Positions 45,412 through 55,203 of a stretch of 64,000 bases of DNA are shown here, one piece after another. Location: NCBI RefSeq assembly GCF_001424405.1, contig NZ_LMPS01000001.1, forward strand, positions 927,999-991,998, read 5' to 3'. Source of the stretch: Dyadobacter sp. Leaf189. GTDB lineage: Bacteria; Bacteroidota; Bacteroidia; Cytophagales; Spirosomataceae. The first letter of the stretch is position 1; every line of letters starts with the position of its first letter. Position numbers and translations under genes: made by a program. Below the pieces are notes generated by a model, which ran no database searches, was not told the origin of the DNA, and saw only the letters and a program-made list of their open reading frames with translations.

Positions 45412-46581
45412 TCAGTTGGATTTTAAGGCCAGATTTACCTCGTTCACAAAGTTGTCGGCATAGCTGCTAACAGTAAAATTCTTGGCAACGTGGCTCAGTG
45501 CATTTTCTGAAATGTTTTTGTATAGAACAGGATCGGACAGAAGCTTGTCTATATTTTCAGCTAGATCATCTTCTTCACCTGTGTAGAGCAAACCCGTTTT
45601 TCCATTTTCTATAATCTCACCCGAACCCGCAGATGCAAATGCGACAACAGGTACGCCATACATCATACTTTCGACGGTCACTCTACCGAAGGCTTCCATG
45701 CGCGAGCACATTAAGGTCACGTCCGAATCAGCTATCACTGTTTTTATATCTTTCACAAATCCAAGGAACTTCACGTATTCAGACAGGTTCTCCTGTTGAA
45801 TATATGTATTAAGTTCACTGTAATATTCAGGATCATTGATGTCGCCTGCAATTTGCAGTGTTAGCTTCTTTCCTTGCCGTAACAATAGCCTAAGTGCCTT
45901 GATGGCAATTAGTTGGTTTTTAGCCCGATTAATAACTCCTATTATTGAAATGACGGAAGTCCTAATTGCAAGGGTCTTTGGAGTCAGCGCCATATCACTC
46001 CCTACCAGGCCATTGTAAATAATCACGCTGCGGGTGTCAACTTTGCCCTGTACCAGCCTTACCTCACGTATGCTTCGTGAGATACAGATTATTGTATCCG
46101 CTTTGCGAGCCCAAAATCTGAAAAAGGGTTTTCCAAGATTGTATTTGGAATCATAATCTTCATATACAAATTCCCGAAAATGCCACAAATGCTTTTTGGC
46201 AGCAAGTTGAGCTGTGATAGCCCCAATCAGAATTACAGATGAATTGGAATGAATGATGTCAATTTGTTCACTGTTTATCAGACTTACAATATTAGTGGCT
46301 GCCCGGAAATTGGTTACGAGCTTTAAAATGCCGCGCAGCATCGGAGTGTTACTTGTGCCATTGTAAACATCGGGTTTAAACGGAATAACGCGGTAGGCAA
46401 CAGAATTGGCTTTCAATTCGTCCGTGAATTGTCCCTCTTGTCTGCATATGACCAGCCAATCCAATCTGTCGCGCGAGGCAAGAATCAACGTCAGTAGCGA
46501 CCTGTTTGCACCATATAGTTGTCCATAGTGGCTAAATGACAGGATCTTTGGCTTTTTAATCTTACCGTATGCTTTGTTCAT
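45412..46581 (-). CDS. Family 4 glycosyltransferase
   Basis: A 389-residue GT-B enzyme from ATG 46581; a TTG five codons upstream is possible but unneeded. SFSHYGQLYGANRSLLTLI is the glycine-containing acceptor loop, and IHSNSSVILIGAI and HFREFVYEDYD follow. The donor side has IGVINRAKNQLIAIKAL and CSRMEAFGRVTVESMMYGVPVVAFASAGSGEII, with E-x7-E intact. It opens the minus-strand glycosyltransferase run, 365 bases after the Wzz-like gene. The donor sugar is unknown. Confidence 0.92.
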   Translation of the reverse strand: MNKAYGKIKKPKILSFSHYGQLYGANRSLLTLILASRDRLDWLVICRQEGQFTDELKANSVAYRVIPFKPDVYNGTSNTPMLRGILKLVTNFRAATNIVSLINSEQIDIIHSNSSVILIGAITAQLAAKKHLWHFREFVYEDYDSKYNLGKPFFRFWARKADTIICISRSIREVRLVQGKVDTRSVIIYNGLVGSDMALTPKTLAIRTSVISIIGVINRAKNQLIAIKALRLLLRQGKKLTLQIAGDINDPEYYSELNTYIQQENLSEYVKFLGFVKDIKTVIADSDVTLMCSRMEAFGRVTVESMMYGVPVVAFASAGSGEIIENGKTGLLYTGEEDDLAENIDKLLSDPVLYKNISENALSHVAKNFTVSSYADNFVNEVNLALKSN

Positions 46582-46946
46582 TAATATCAACAGCAATTAA
46601 ACAGCCTTCTTTTTTGCGTTAGTGTAAAGGTACAAGTATCGCGATCCTTTGTTCCTTTTGAAGTTATCTTAATTACTGCACTAAGAAGGCCTATTTCTAG
46701 TAAAGTGAAGACTATTCCTACGAGGGGAAGATTGCGCCTGCACTAAATGTGATCATTGAAAGCAAACCGGGATACTGAAATTTTAAATAACAGCTACTTC
46801 ACTCCATTTGCTTCCAGGTAGTATACAATAATTCATCAGAGGGAAAATCAGACTGGTGAAGGAAGTAGTTGCGTGAAGGCAAGCAACGAAGCCTTTACTA
46901 GGCAGATTAATAGGACAATGTAAATAGCTGGAACTTAGGGTTTGCG
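46582..46946. other. 365-base gap between the Wzz-like gene and the glycosyltransferase run
   Basis: The stretch is AT-rich with no convincing reading frame, no strong hairpin and no clear TAnnTTTG box on the minus strand. It breaks the export genes from the glycosyltransferase genes, so a promoter is expected here, but I cannot point to it. Confidence 0.5.
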
Positions 46947-47999
46947 TTAAAGAAGTCGCAAGTGGTATTTTTCTTTGAAAAATACAATGTAGATCAGCGT
47001 AAGGATTGCTCCTGCAATTGCAAACACCAAGCCAATAATAAGCCTTTTAGGGCTGCTTTTGTTAATCGGAACCTTCGCAGGTTCTAAAATCTTGAATACC
47101 GGCTTTTCCTCCTTAACCTTAATTTTGGATTGTTCAAGCTTGACGACAAGGTCAGAATAGATTGATTGAGCAAGCACATATTCCGCCTGCAGACGCTGTT
47201 CTTCGATACGGGCTACGTTGAGGAATGCGTTTCTGTTTCTGTCCCGATAACTCTGCAAGGCGTACTCTGCTCTGTCTTGTCTTGCTTTAGCTTCCTTTAC
47301 TCTGTCATCAAGGAATAAAGCCTGGTCACTCGTTTTTGATGTTCGGTAATCTTCGACATATTGAATAAGATACTCCTTTGCACTTTCAACGATCATTGCA
47401 GCTACAACAGGGTCAGGCATTTCACATTCAATAGTGATAATCCCGTTTTTATCATCCACATTAATGCTTACCAATCCGATTGCAGCCGAAATTTTGGCTT
47501 GTTCGTCGCTGGTAAGGGAAATAATATTGGATTTTGGCAATGGTGTTTGTGCCTTGGGCGGTCCCGGCTTTGATTTGAATAGCCCTTTGATGCTGGCTAA
47601 CCAGTTCTGCGTTGTGTCACGAGCGAAATATTGACGCAGGTCAGCATACTTTTTCCCTGATTCGTCTATAACCGGTTGTTTTAATAGGTACTGACCAAAT
47701 GGCGTACTTTTCAAAATGTTCGGATAAAGTTCAGGAACCAGTTTTTCAGCACCGCCTCGTTCAGCAGTTACGGCCATACTGAAAAAGGAATTCTTCCCCG
47801 ACATACCGTATTCCGGAAGAAGTATAGTTTGTGCCGTAAAGAGTTTTGGCAACAAAAAACTGTAAAGTATACCGATTACTGCAAAACATATGGGTACAAT
47901 TACCAACACTAAAAAATACCTTCTAATAAAATCCAGCAGATCCGCTACACTTACTTCAAGCGTTTCCCTCTTCGTCAAAGTCTTGTTCTCCACCATCAT
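46947..47999 (-). CDS. Wzz-type chain-length/co-polymerase protein without kinase domain
   Basis: A 350-residue inner-membrane protein. One membrane segment near 30-52 and a second near 318-340 enclose a periplasmic region with a coiled coil (about 225-295, AKARQDRAEYALQSYRDRN). The proline-rich FKILEPAKVPINKSSPKR precedes the second segment, as in Wzz and GNVR proteins. There is no cytosolic Walker motif or tyrosine tail, so it is not a Wzc-type autokinase. It sets polymer length and links the polymerase to Wza. Its ATG overlaps the Wza stop by one base (TAATG). Confidence 0.92.
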   Translation of the reverse strand: MMVENKTLTKRETLEVSVADLLDFIRRYFLVLVIVPICFAVIGILYSFLLPKLFTAQTILLPEYGMSGKNSFFSMAVTAERGGAEKLVPELYPNILKSTPFGQYLLKQPVIDESGKKYADLRQYFARDTTQNWLASIKGLFKSKPGPPKAQTPLPKSNIISLTSDEQAKISAAIGLVSINVDDKNGIITIECEMPDPVVAAMIVESAKEYLIQYVEDYRTSKTSDQALFLDDRVKEAKARQDRAEYALQSYRDRNRNAFLNVARIEEQRLQAEYVLAQSIYSDLVVKLEQSKIKVKEEKPVFKILEPAKVPINKSSPKRLIIGLVFAIAGAILTLIYIVFFKEKYHLRLL

Positions 48000-50392
48000 T
48001 ATAAAATACGTATCAATGCAACCGCGAGGGTGGTGAATAATGAAATAAGGGCTAAGCGTTCTCCGCGGGACATTGGTTGCTCGTTCCTTGGCTCTTTCAT
48101 TGGGATTGTAATCACAGAACCTGGTTCGACGCGGGGATAAGATCTGAAAAACAGGAATTTGTTTGTCCTGTGCGTCCGGCCGTTAGGATACGAAACGTAC
48201 GTTCTGTTTTTACGCGCTCTCTCCGTGTAGCCGCCTGCCTGTGAGATGTATTCTTTGAAGTTGAAGTTCCGGTCAAAGTTCACGACAGAAGGATTATAAA
48301 CTCCTCCCTGAATCCGGACCATTTCAGACTTCTTAGGAATGTAAAGCGTGTCTCCGTCCATCAGCAGAAGATTGGCTGGGATATTTGGCTTCTCAACAAT
48401 AGCCTTCAAATCGAGGGCAACGAGCTCCCGGTTCCGGTAAAAGCGTGCTCCTTCAATGTAAGCCTCCTTTTTCATTCCGCCTACTTTTGGGAATAAGTCT
48501 GAAATACGTTCAAAGTTGTTCAGGATCGTGTAAGTACCAGGATAAGTTACTTCTCCGGCAACTGTCACGATTTTTTGGCTCTCGTACCTTGGTGATTTAC
48601 GCACCAGCACGATATCATAGGGGAGGAGTTTGAATTTTTGATCTTCCTCATTCAGTACGAGGTTGTCCGCTACATTCAATGTGAAAATCCGGACATTCTG
48701 CGACTCGGGTAATCCGATCGTATCATTCTTAACCCGCCGTGAAACTTCAATGCGGTAAGGGACCCCGCCTTCGGTAAAGCCACCAGCCTGAAAGATAAGG
48801 TCAGCTATCGTAATGTCTTTGTAATAATAGTAGGCACCAGGGTTGATAATTGATCCGTCTATTGACAGGTAAGTGAATTCTTTTAGGTCTTCCACCGACT
48901 TGATCGTCAATATATCGCCCGGCAAAAGCTGAATGTCAGGAATTTCATTATTCAGCAGTTTGCGAAGATCAATGGCGACAAGACCTGTCTGCGTATCTCC
49001 ACTTGCGCGTTCCAGCAATGCGCGGTTTAAAAATGCTCTCTGACCTATTCCCTGCGCAATGTTGATCAGTTCCTTCACTGTTTTGGTACGTTCGTCAAGC
49101 GGATAAAAGCCTGGGCGGGTTACCGCGCCACGGACTTCAACCTGATTGGCAATTACGTCGAGGATCTTTTTGATAGTAAAGATGTCGCCGTTCTTAGGAA
49201 TGAAAGAACTGATTTGCGTCGAATCAATCGTACCGATAATGAAGTTATTGCCTGTATTACGTTGATACTGAATTAGCTGAGTAAATGCTTCCGGGGAAAA
49301 GCCGCCTGCATATCTAAGCAGATCATTCAGCGTTTCACCTGGCTTTGCTTCAAAAACACCTGTTTTCTTTAATTGCCCTGCAAGCTCCACCCGTGTATCG
49401 TAAGGACGGATAAGTATGATGTCCTGATCCCTTAATGCGATATTATCCCGAAGATCTCCGTCCATTAAAAACCGGTAAAGGTCTATTTTGCGGAGTACCT
49501 TATTGTCCCTGATAATTTCGATATTCCTGTAAGATCCGTTTCGGTTAGGTCCGCCGGAAACGTATAATGCATTGAATGCAGTAGCAAGAGAAGAAACAGT
49601 GTAGCTGCCAGGTCTGACAGCTTCTCCGATAATCATCACTTTAATGCTGCGTACGTTGCCTAACGTGATGCTCGAGTAAGTGCCGGAACCAGGCCTGTTT
49701 AGTGTAGAATATGCCTGCCTAAGCCGGTTAACAATCCTTTCATTTGCCTGTTCAATGGTAAGCCCGCTTACCTGCACTGGTGCGAGGTTCAGCATTTTTA
49801 CAGTTCCTTCCGGGCTGACCTTCATCCTGAAATTGTCAACGGCATTTCCGTAAATGTCAACGATCAGCTCGTCGTCAGGTCCAAGAATATAGTTTTTCGG
49901 GGTAGCGATGCGTAGATTAGGTTCGAAAGTTGCAGCTGAGCGCCCAAAGAATGCGGATCCGAAAGTTCTGTTCAATCTTCTTTGTCTTGCTTTTCCTGCG
50001 GCCGTCGAGTCCCTCTCATTGTTCGTCTCGTCATCGAGCTCGTCCTGATCGTCCTGCTCGCGTGTCTCATCAATCTCATCGCGGTTAGGGTCATTTCTGG
50101 TGTTGTCTTTCGAATTCTGCTGCAGCCTGCGGCGAATGGTCGAAATATCATCGAGTGAATAACCTCTCTGAAGCGCAGCTCTTTCAATGTCCATGTCGGA
50201 CATCCCGGCACCTTTTGCCTGATTGTAAAAGTCGACAGCCTGCTGGTTGCCTACTTGTGCGGGATCAACCGTGGGTTGCGTAGTTGGTGTCTGCGGAGCG
50301 GTGTTTTGTGCAAAAACTTGAAGATTGATTAAAATCAGAAATACAGGCAGAATACGCCTTAAGTATTTCGCTAGAACGGATTGATAATGCAT
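47999..50392 (-). CDS. Wza-like outer-membrane polysaccharide export protein
   Basis: A 797-residue exported protein, twice the size of E. coli Wza. After the signal peptide (ending VFAQ) come a Pro/Thr/Gln-rich stretch, a helical GMSDMDIERAALQRGYS part and an Asp/Glu/Arg-rich linker (about 95-135). The polysaccharide export domain starts near 167 (YILGPDDELIVDIYGNA). At least five SLBB-type repeats follow, for example VMIIGEAVRPGSYTV, VELAGQLKKTGVF, VEVRGAVTRPGFYPL, SIDGSIINPGAYYY and VTVAGEVTYPGTYTI. A C-terminal helix (about 775-795) may span the outer membrane. It heads the cluster and has a hairpin in its leader. Confidence 0.93.
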   Translation of the reverse strand: MHYQSVLAKYLRRILPVFLILINLQVFAQNTAPQTPTTQPTVDPAQVGNQQAVDFYNQAKGAGMSDMDIERAALQRGYSLDDISTIRRRLQQNSKDNTRNDPNRDEIDETREQDDQDELDDETNNERDSTAAGKARQRRLNRTFGSAFFGRSAATFEPNLRIATPKNYILGPDDELIVDIYGNAVDNFRMKVSPEGTVKMLNLAPVQVSGLTIEQANERIVNRLRQAYSTLNRPGSGTYSSITLGNVRSIKVMIIGEAVRPGSYTVSSLATAFNALYVSGGPNRNGSYRNIEIIRDNKVLRKIDLYRFLMDGDLRDNIALRDQDIILIRPYDTRVELAGQLKKTGVFEAKPGETLNDLLRYAGGFSPEAFTQLIQYQRNTGNNFIIGTIDSTQISSFIPKNGDIFTIKKILDVIANQVEVRGAVTRPGFYPLDERTKTVKELINIAQGIGQRAFLNRALLERASGDTQTGLVAIDLRKLLNNEIPDIQLLPGDILTIKSVEDLKEFTYLSIDGSIINPGAYYYYKDITIADLIFQAGGFTEGGVPYRIEVSRRVKNDTIGLPESQNVRIFTLNVADNLVLNEEDQKFKLLPYDIVLVRKSPRYESQKIVTVAGEVTYPGTYTILNNFERISDLFPKVGGMKKEAYIEGARFYRNRELVALDLKAIVEKPNIPANLLLMDGDTLYIPKKSEMVRIQGGVYNPSVVNFDRNFNFKEYISQAGGYTERARKNRTYVSYPNGRTHRTNKFLFFRSYPRVEPGSVITIPMKEPRNEQPMSRGERLALISLFTTLAVALIRIL

Positions 50393-50409
50393 GCAGTGTT
50401 GTTATTTCG

Positions 50410-50439
50410 GCCGGTACTGGTGCGCTCCATTGTACCGGC
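50410..50439 (-). promoter_or_regulatory. GCCGGTAC/GTACCGGC inverted repeat in the wza leader
   Basis: Perfect 8-base arms (50410-50417 and 50432-50439) with a 14-base spacer lie 18 bases before the wza-like start, inside the likely 5' leader. No T-tract follows. It could be an operator or an RNA hairpin controlling the exopolysaccharide operon. Confidence 0.5.
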
Positions 50440-50525
50440 GTGATTTGGAAAATCCTAAGTTGTGGTAAAACTACAAAATCTTAACTAATAATGATTTAAG
50501 AGTCACTACAGTTAACCGGATAGGA

Positions 50526-52283
50526 CTATTCAACTTTTATTGATAATTCTTTCAATTGGCTATCGGCAATAACTGACGGTGAATCGATCATTACATCGCG
50601 GCCTGAATTGTTTTTCGGGAATGCGATAAAGTCCCTGATCGAGTCGGCACCGCCAAATATGGAGCAAAGTCTGTCGAATCCGAATGCGATACCTGCGTGT
50701 GGTGGTGCTCCGAACTCGAATGCATTCATCAGGAAGCCAAATTGTTCCTGAGCTTCCTCCGGCGAAAACCCGAGTATACCGAACATTTTCTGTTGCAGTT
50801 CTTTCTCGAATATCCTCACAGATCCTCCGCCAACCTCAACGCCATTAATAACCATATCGTATGCATTTGCTCTCACAAGCCCCAGATTTTTATCCAGAAG
50901 ATCAATATCCTCGGGCTTCGGACTCGTGAAAGGATGGTGCATTGCAAACCAGCGATTTTCAGTTTCACCGAATTCCAGCAACGGGAAATCCAGTACCCAA
51001 AGCACCCGGTATTCATCCGGATTTCTCAGTCCAAGGCGGCTTCCCATTTCAAGGCGCAATTCATTCAGCTGCTTCCTTGCTTTGTCTCCTTGTCCGGATA
51101 CTATCAACAGTAAGTCGCCCGGTTTTGCATTGAATGCAACTATCCATTTTTTAAGGTCTTCTTCGGTGTAAAATTTGTCAACGGAAGACTTGATTGATCC
51201 ATCGGTATTATATCGCACATAAATCAAACCTTTCGCACCAATTTGCGGGCGCTTGATCCAGTCTGTAAGTTCGTCCATCTGCTTGCGCGTGTACTCAGCA
51301 CAGCCCGGCGCACAAATCCCTACAACTAATCCTGCATCATCAAAAACGCCGAATCCTTTTCCCGAAGTAAGGTCCTGATTCTCGCCTTTAAGCTCCGTGA
51401 ATTGCATGTCAAAACGAATGTCCGGCTTGTCGGAACCATATAAACGCATTGCGTCTGCATAGGTCATTCTTGGGACTTCCGGCAGCTCGATGCCTTTTAC
51501 ATTCAAAAACAGGTTCCGGATCATACCCTCGAAGGTGTTCAGTACATCTTCCTGGGTTACAAACGACATTTCGCAGTCGATCTGCGTAAATTCAGGCTGA
51601 CGGTCTGCACGCAAATCTTCGTCACGGAAACATTTAACGATCTGATAGTAACGGTCAAAACCGGCTACCATCAGGAGTTGTTTAAAAGTCTGAGGGGATT
51701 GGGGTAATGCATAGAACTCACCCGGGTTCATTCTGCTCGGTACTACGAAATCGCGCGCGCCTTCGGGTGTAGACTTGATCAGAACCGGGGTTTCAACTTC
51801 AATAAAATTCAGATTATCAAGATATGTTCTGGTATACCGGGCAACCTGATGACGCAGTTGCAGGTTTTTACGGACATTATTTCTTCTCAGGTCGAGATAC
51901 CGGTATTTCATCCTGATATCGTCGCCACCATCCGTTTCATCTTCAATCAGGAAGGGTGGTAACTTAGCGGGATTGAGGATACTTAGTTCCGAAACGCGGA
52001 TCTCAATGTCGCCTGTCGCTATCTTGTCATTTTTAGACAAACGCTCAATCACGGCTCCTTTTGCCGAAATCACAAACTCGCGACCAAGCGAGCGGGCGAT
52101 TTCCAGCACATTGGCCGGTGTCTTTCCTTCTTCAAAAAGCAGCTGGGTAATGCCGTACCGATCGCGAAGATCAAGCCAAATCATTCCCCCCTTGTCGCGA
52201 ACCCGCTGAACCCACCCGCACAATACAACCTCTTGATTAACATGTTCTAAGCTTAATTCCCCACAGGTATGTGAACGTAACAT
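50526..52283 (-). CDS. aspS: Aspartyl-tRNA synthetase
   Basis: A 585-residue class II synthetase of the bacterial type. The N-terminal OB-fold anticodon domain ([22 protein letters not shown]) occupies about 1-110. Class II motif 2 is [18 protein letters not shown], the bacterial GAD insertion domain sits around 290-420, and motif 3 is [15 protein letters not shown] near the end. It charges tRNA-Asp in the cytoplasm. It has no operon partner; a -7-type box (TAGATTTG, minus strand, 52352-52359) lies about 70 bases upstream of the start. Confidence 0.98.
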   Translation of the reverse strand: MLRSHTCGELSLEHVNQEVVLCGWVQRVRDKGGMIWLDLRDRYGITQLLFEEGKTPANVLEIARSLGREFVISAKGAVIERLSKNDKIATGDIEIRVSELSILNPAKLPPFLIEDETDGGDDIRMKYRYLDLRRNNVRKNLQLRHQVARYTRTYLDNLNFIEVETPVLIKSTPEGARDFVVPSRMNPGEFYALPQSPQTFKQLLMVAGFDRYYQIVKCFRDEDLRADRQPEFTQIDCEMSFVTQEDVLNTFEGMIRNLFLNVKGIELPEVPRMTYADAMRLYGSDKPDIRFDMQFTELKGENQDLTSGKGFGVFDDAGLVVGICAPGCAEYTRKQMDELTDWIKRPQIGAKGLIYVRYNTDGSIKSSVDKFYTEEDLKKWIVAFNAKPGDLLLIVSGQGDKARKQLNELRLEMGSRLGLRNPDEYRVLWVLDFPLLEFGETENRWFAMHHPFTSPKPEDIDLLDKNLGLVRANAYDMVINGVEVGGGSVRIFEKELQQKMFGILGFSPEEAQEQFGFLMNAFEFGAPPHAGIAFGFDRLCSIFGGADSIRDFIAFPKNNSGRDVMIDSPSVIADSQLKELSIKVE

Positions 52284-52375
52284 ATAACTATTTTGATACT
52301 GATATAAAGAAAGTCCCTGATAATAAATGCCGCAAAACTACGTATTTTTAGCAAATCTAACATGCAACGTTTTTC

Positions 52376-53293
52376 ATGAATGTATTCACCCGGCCGGGTA
52401 ACCAGCTCTCAATTGTATTTGCATCACTAGCTCTCGGGCTGGCTTTTTCCTGTAATCCTGAGCCAGAGCCTCCATTAGGCACTTCCGATCAGTTTGAAAC
52501 AAAAGCTGAAAAATTTCCGATCGAACCGGGTATAATTGACGAGGGTTCCGGACTGGCGCCCAGTCTGAACATGCCAGGGTACTTGTGGACAAACCAGGAT
52601 TCCGGCGCGCCCAATTCACTTTATCTGATCAGCAAAGACGGGAAATCGATTAAAGAATATAATGTACCAGGCACCACTAACCGTGATTGGGAAGACATCG
52701 CTTCCGGTCCTGGCCCCAATGCAGGAGTTAATTACCTGTATATCGGTGATATTGGCAATAATAATACACCTGCTGCGCCGGTCAGCGTCATTTACCGTAT
52801 CCCGGAAATTGCAGATCTGAATGGTGCATTCAATCAGTCTTCGGTTGAAAAGATTTCTTTTAGTTACCCCGGTGGTCCACGCAATTCGGAATCGATGATT
52901 GTAGACCCGGTGACCAGGGATATTTTCATTATCTCGAAAGACATGGAAAATACCGGTATTTACAGACTGCCTTATCCGCAATCTACCAGTGATGTGATCA
53001 TTGCTGAAAATGTGGGTACTATTCCTGGCATTTCTACCGCCACAGGCGCGAGCATTTCCAAAGACGGAAGTGAAATTCTGGTTCGCACTTACCTGGCGGT
53101 TCATTACTGGAAGCGAATGGAAGGCGAGGGTGTAGGACAGGTTCTTAAACAGGCGGCTGCGAAACAATTAAGAATTGAGCTGGAACCGCAGGGAGAAGGC
53201 GTTTGCTTTGAAGCAACGCGTGCAGGATTTTATACGATTTCTGAAAAATCAACTGCAACTTCCGTATCCCTTAACTTTTATAAAAGACTATAA
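52376..53293 (+). CDS. Lipoprotein of unknown function, beta-propeller-like
   Basis: A 305-residue exported protein. The signal ends AFSC (C26) followed by NPEPEPP, a Bacteroidota-style lipoprotein start. Repeated segments such as SGLAPSLNMPGYLWTNQDSG, LYLISKDGKSIKEYNVPG, YLYIGDIGNNN and AMIVDPVTRDIFIISKD-like strands suggest a beta-propeller with Asp/Asn-rich turns, as in esterase-like or PQQ-type folds. I cannot name the function. It lies 11 bases before the CocE/NonD hydrolase gene and so is likely to be co-transcribed with two secreted hydrolases. Confidence 0.75.
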   Translation: MNVFTRPGNQLSIVFASLALGLAFSCNPEPEPPLGTSDQFETKAEKFPIEPGIIDEGSGLAPSLNMPGYLWTNQDSGAPNSLYLISKDGKSIKEYNVPGTTNRDWEDIASGPGPNAGVNYLYIGDIGNNNTPAAPVSVIYRIPEIADLNGAFNQSSVEKISFSYPGGPRNSESMIVDPVTRDIFIISKDMENTGIYRLPYPQSTSDVIIAENVGTIPGISTATGASISKDGSEILVRTYLAVHYWKRMEGEGVGQVLKQAAAKQLRIELEPQGEGVCFEATRAGFYTISEKSTATSVSLNFYKRL

Positions 53294-53304
53294 TCAGGGC
53301 CAAT

Positions 53305-55191
53305 ATGTTCAGAGCGCTACTAACCGCGGTTTTTCTTTTCGTTTTTGTTGCTGCTCACGCGCAGCCTTCGTCAAATGAAACATGGATCAGGGAGAATTAC
53401 ACCAAAACGGAATATGACATTCCGGTTCGTGACGGGATAAAGCTGCATACCATCGTTTATACACCGAAGGATGCATCTCCGGATAAGAAATATCCCTTTT
53501 TGATGCAGCGGACCTGTTACAGCGTAGCTCCGTATGGTGCCGACAAGTTTCCTGCAAAACTGGGTCCAAGTCCGGCTTTAATGCGTGACAAGTTTATTTT
53601 CGTGTATCAGGATGTGCGGGGAAGATATATGAGTCAGGGAGAATGGACCAATATGACGCCCCATATCGAGCAAAAAAAGAAGAAATCGGACGTAGATGAA
53701 TCCTCGGACACTTACGATACCATCGACTGGTTGCTCAAAAACATTCCGAACAACAATGGAAGGGTAGGGCAATGGGGTATTTCCTATCCCGGGTTTTACA
53801 CTACCGCCAGCGCGTTGTCCGGGCACCCTGCTTTGAAAGCATCGTCGCCGCAAGCTCCGATTGCGGATTTTTTCTTTGACGATTTCCATCACAATGGCGT
53901 GTTTACGCAGGGTTATTACCTCACGTTCCCTGTGTTTGGCATAAAGCCGCCAAAGCCTACTACCGCTTCCTGGTTTGCAAGTGAAATGATCAGCCCTGAG
54001 CCCGACGGTTATATTTTCAACCTGAAAATGGGGTCGCTGAAAAATTTTGATAAGTATTATTCCAAAAACTGGTACTGGCAGGAAACAATGGATCATCCCA
54101 ACTATGATGAATTCTGGCAGAAAAGGGACATACTCCCGCATTTGAAGGGGTTGAAACACGCATTTATGACCGTAGGCGGCTGGTTTGATGCGGAGGATCT
54201 GTATGGACCGCTGAATACCTACAAAACCATTGAGAAGAACAATCCTTCGGCTTACAATACCTTGGTGGTGGGTCCATTCGGGCATGGGCGGTGGAGTGCA
54301 GAAGCTGGCCACACGATGCATAATGATATCTACTTCGGGGATAGTATCGCCACTTTTTACCAAAATAACATTGAGGCCAAATTCTTTAAACACTTTCTGA
54401 AAGAAGCAGGTGATGGCAAAACAGGTTTACCGGAAGCATATCTTTTTGATACAGGAAAGAAAGAATGGAAAACCTACGATAAATGGCCGGTTGCCAATGC
54501 TGAAAAACGGAAGCTGTATTTTCAGGCAAAAGGTAAACTCAGCTTTAATGCACCTGACGAAAGTAAGTCAGAGACAGCCTATGTAAGCGATCCTTTGAAG
54601 CCGGTCCCATATACTTCAAATTATAAGCAAATGTCAGGCTTTACGCCGTTTGAGTATATGTCCGAAGACCAGCGTTTCGCAGCAGCCCGGCCTGATGTGC
54701 TTGTTTTTGAAACCGATGTGCTGGATCAGGACATTACTTTGGGAGGAGAGATTACTGCATTGTTAAAAATCAGTTCCAGCGGCACCGATGCTGATTTCTT
54801 CGTGAAGCTGATTGACGTTTATCCGGGGAATGAGCAAAATCATGAATACCTGAAAGATAATAAAACGGTATTGGCAGGCTACCAGCAAATGGTAAGGAGC
54901 GAAATCATGCGGGCAAGATTCCGGAACAGCTTTCAAAAGCCTGAGCCGCTGGTTGCCGGTCAGGTTACCGACATTAAGTTCCGATTACAGGATGTACTTC
55001 ATACTTTCAAAAAAGGGCACAAGATCATGGTGCAGGTTCAAAGTACTGCATTCCCCCTTTTCGACAGGAATCCCCAGAAGTATGTCGAGAATATTTACAA
55101 AGCTGCTGATACTGATTTTACAACTGCCACGCAGACTGTCTACCACCAGGCAGACGCGGCGAGCGCACTGGAAGTTGATATAATCAAATAA
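53305..55191 (+). CDS. Secreted CocE/NonD-family serine hydrolase
   Basis: A 628-residue alpha/beta hydrolase with signal peptide (ending AHAQ). The nucleophile is S160 in GQWGISYPG, the acid is D295 or D298 in GGWFDAED, and the base is H327 in GPFGHGRW. The C-terminal 200 residues form the jelly-roll domain typical of alpha-amino-acid ester hydrolases, glutaryl-7-ACA acylases and cocaine esterase (LVFETDVLDQDITLGGEI, FFVKLIDVYP). Likely substrates are amino-acid esters or small peptides in the periplasm. It lies 12 bases before a prolyl oligopeptidase gene, which fits peptide scavenging. Confidence 0.92.
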   Translation: MFRALLTAVFLFVFVAAHAQPSSNETWIRENYTKTEYDIPVRDGIKLHTIVYTPKDASPDKKYPFLMQRTCYSVAPYGADKFPAKLGPSPALMRDKFIFVYQDVRGRYMSQGEWTNMTPHIEQKKKKSDVDESSDTYDTIDWLLKNIPNNNGRVGQWGISYPGFYTTASALSGHPALKASSPQAPIADFFFDDFHHNGVFTQGYYLTFPVFGIKPPKPTTASWFASEMISPEPDGYIFNLKMGSLKNFDKYYSKNWYWQETMDHPNYDEFWQKRDILPHLKGLKHAFMTVGGWFDAEDLYGPLNTYKTIEKNNPSAYNTLVVGPFGHGRWSAEAGHTMHNDIYFGDSIATFYQNNIEAKFFKHFLKEAGDGKTGLPEAYLFDTGKKEWKTYDKWPVANAEKRKLYFQAKGKLSFNAPDESKSETAYVSDPLKPVPYTSNYKQMSGFTPFEYMSEDQRFAAARPDVLVFETDVLDQDITLGGEITALLKISSSGTDADFFVKLIDVYPGNEQNHEYLKDNKTVLAGYQQMVRSEIMRARFRNSFQKPEPLVAGQVTDIKFRLQDVLHTFKKGHKIMVQVQSTAFPLFDRNPQKYVENIYKAADTDFTTATQTVYHQADAASALEVDIIK

Positions 55192-55203
55192 CACTCCACA
55201 TTC

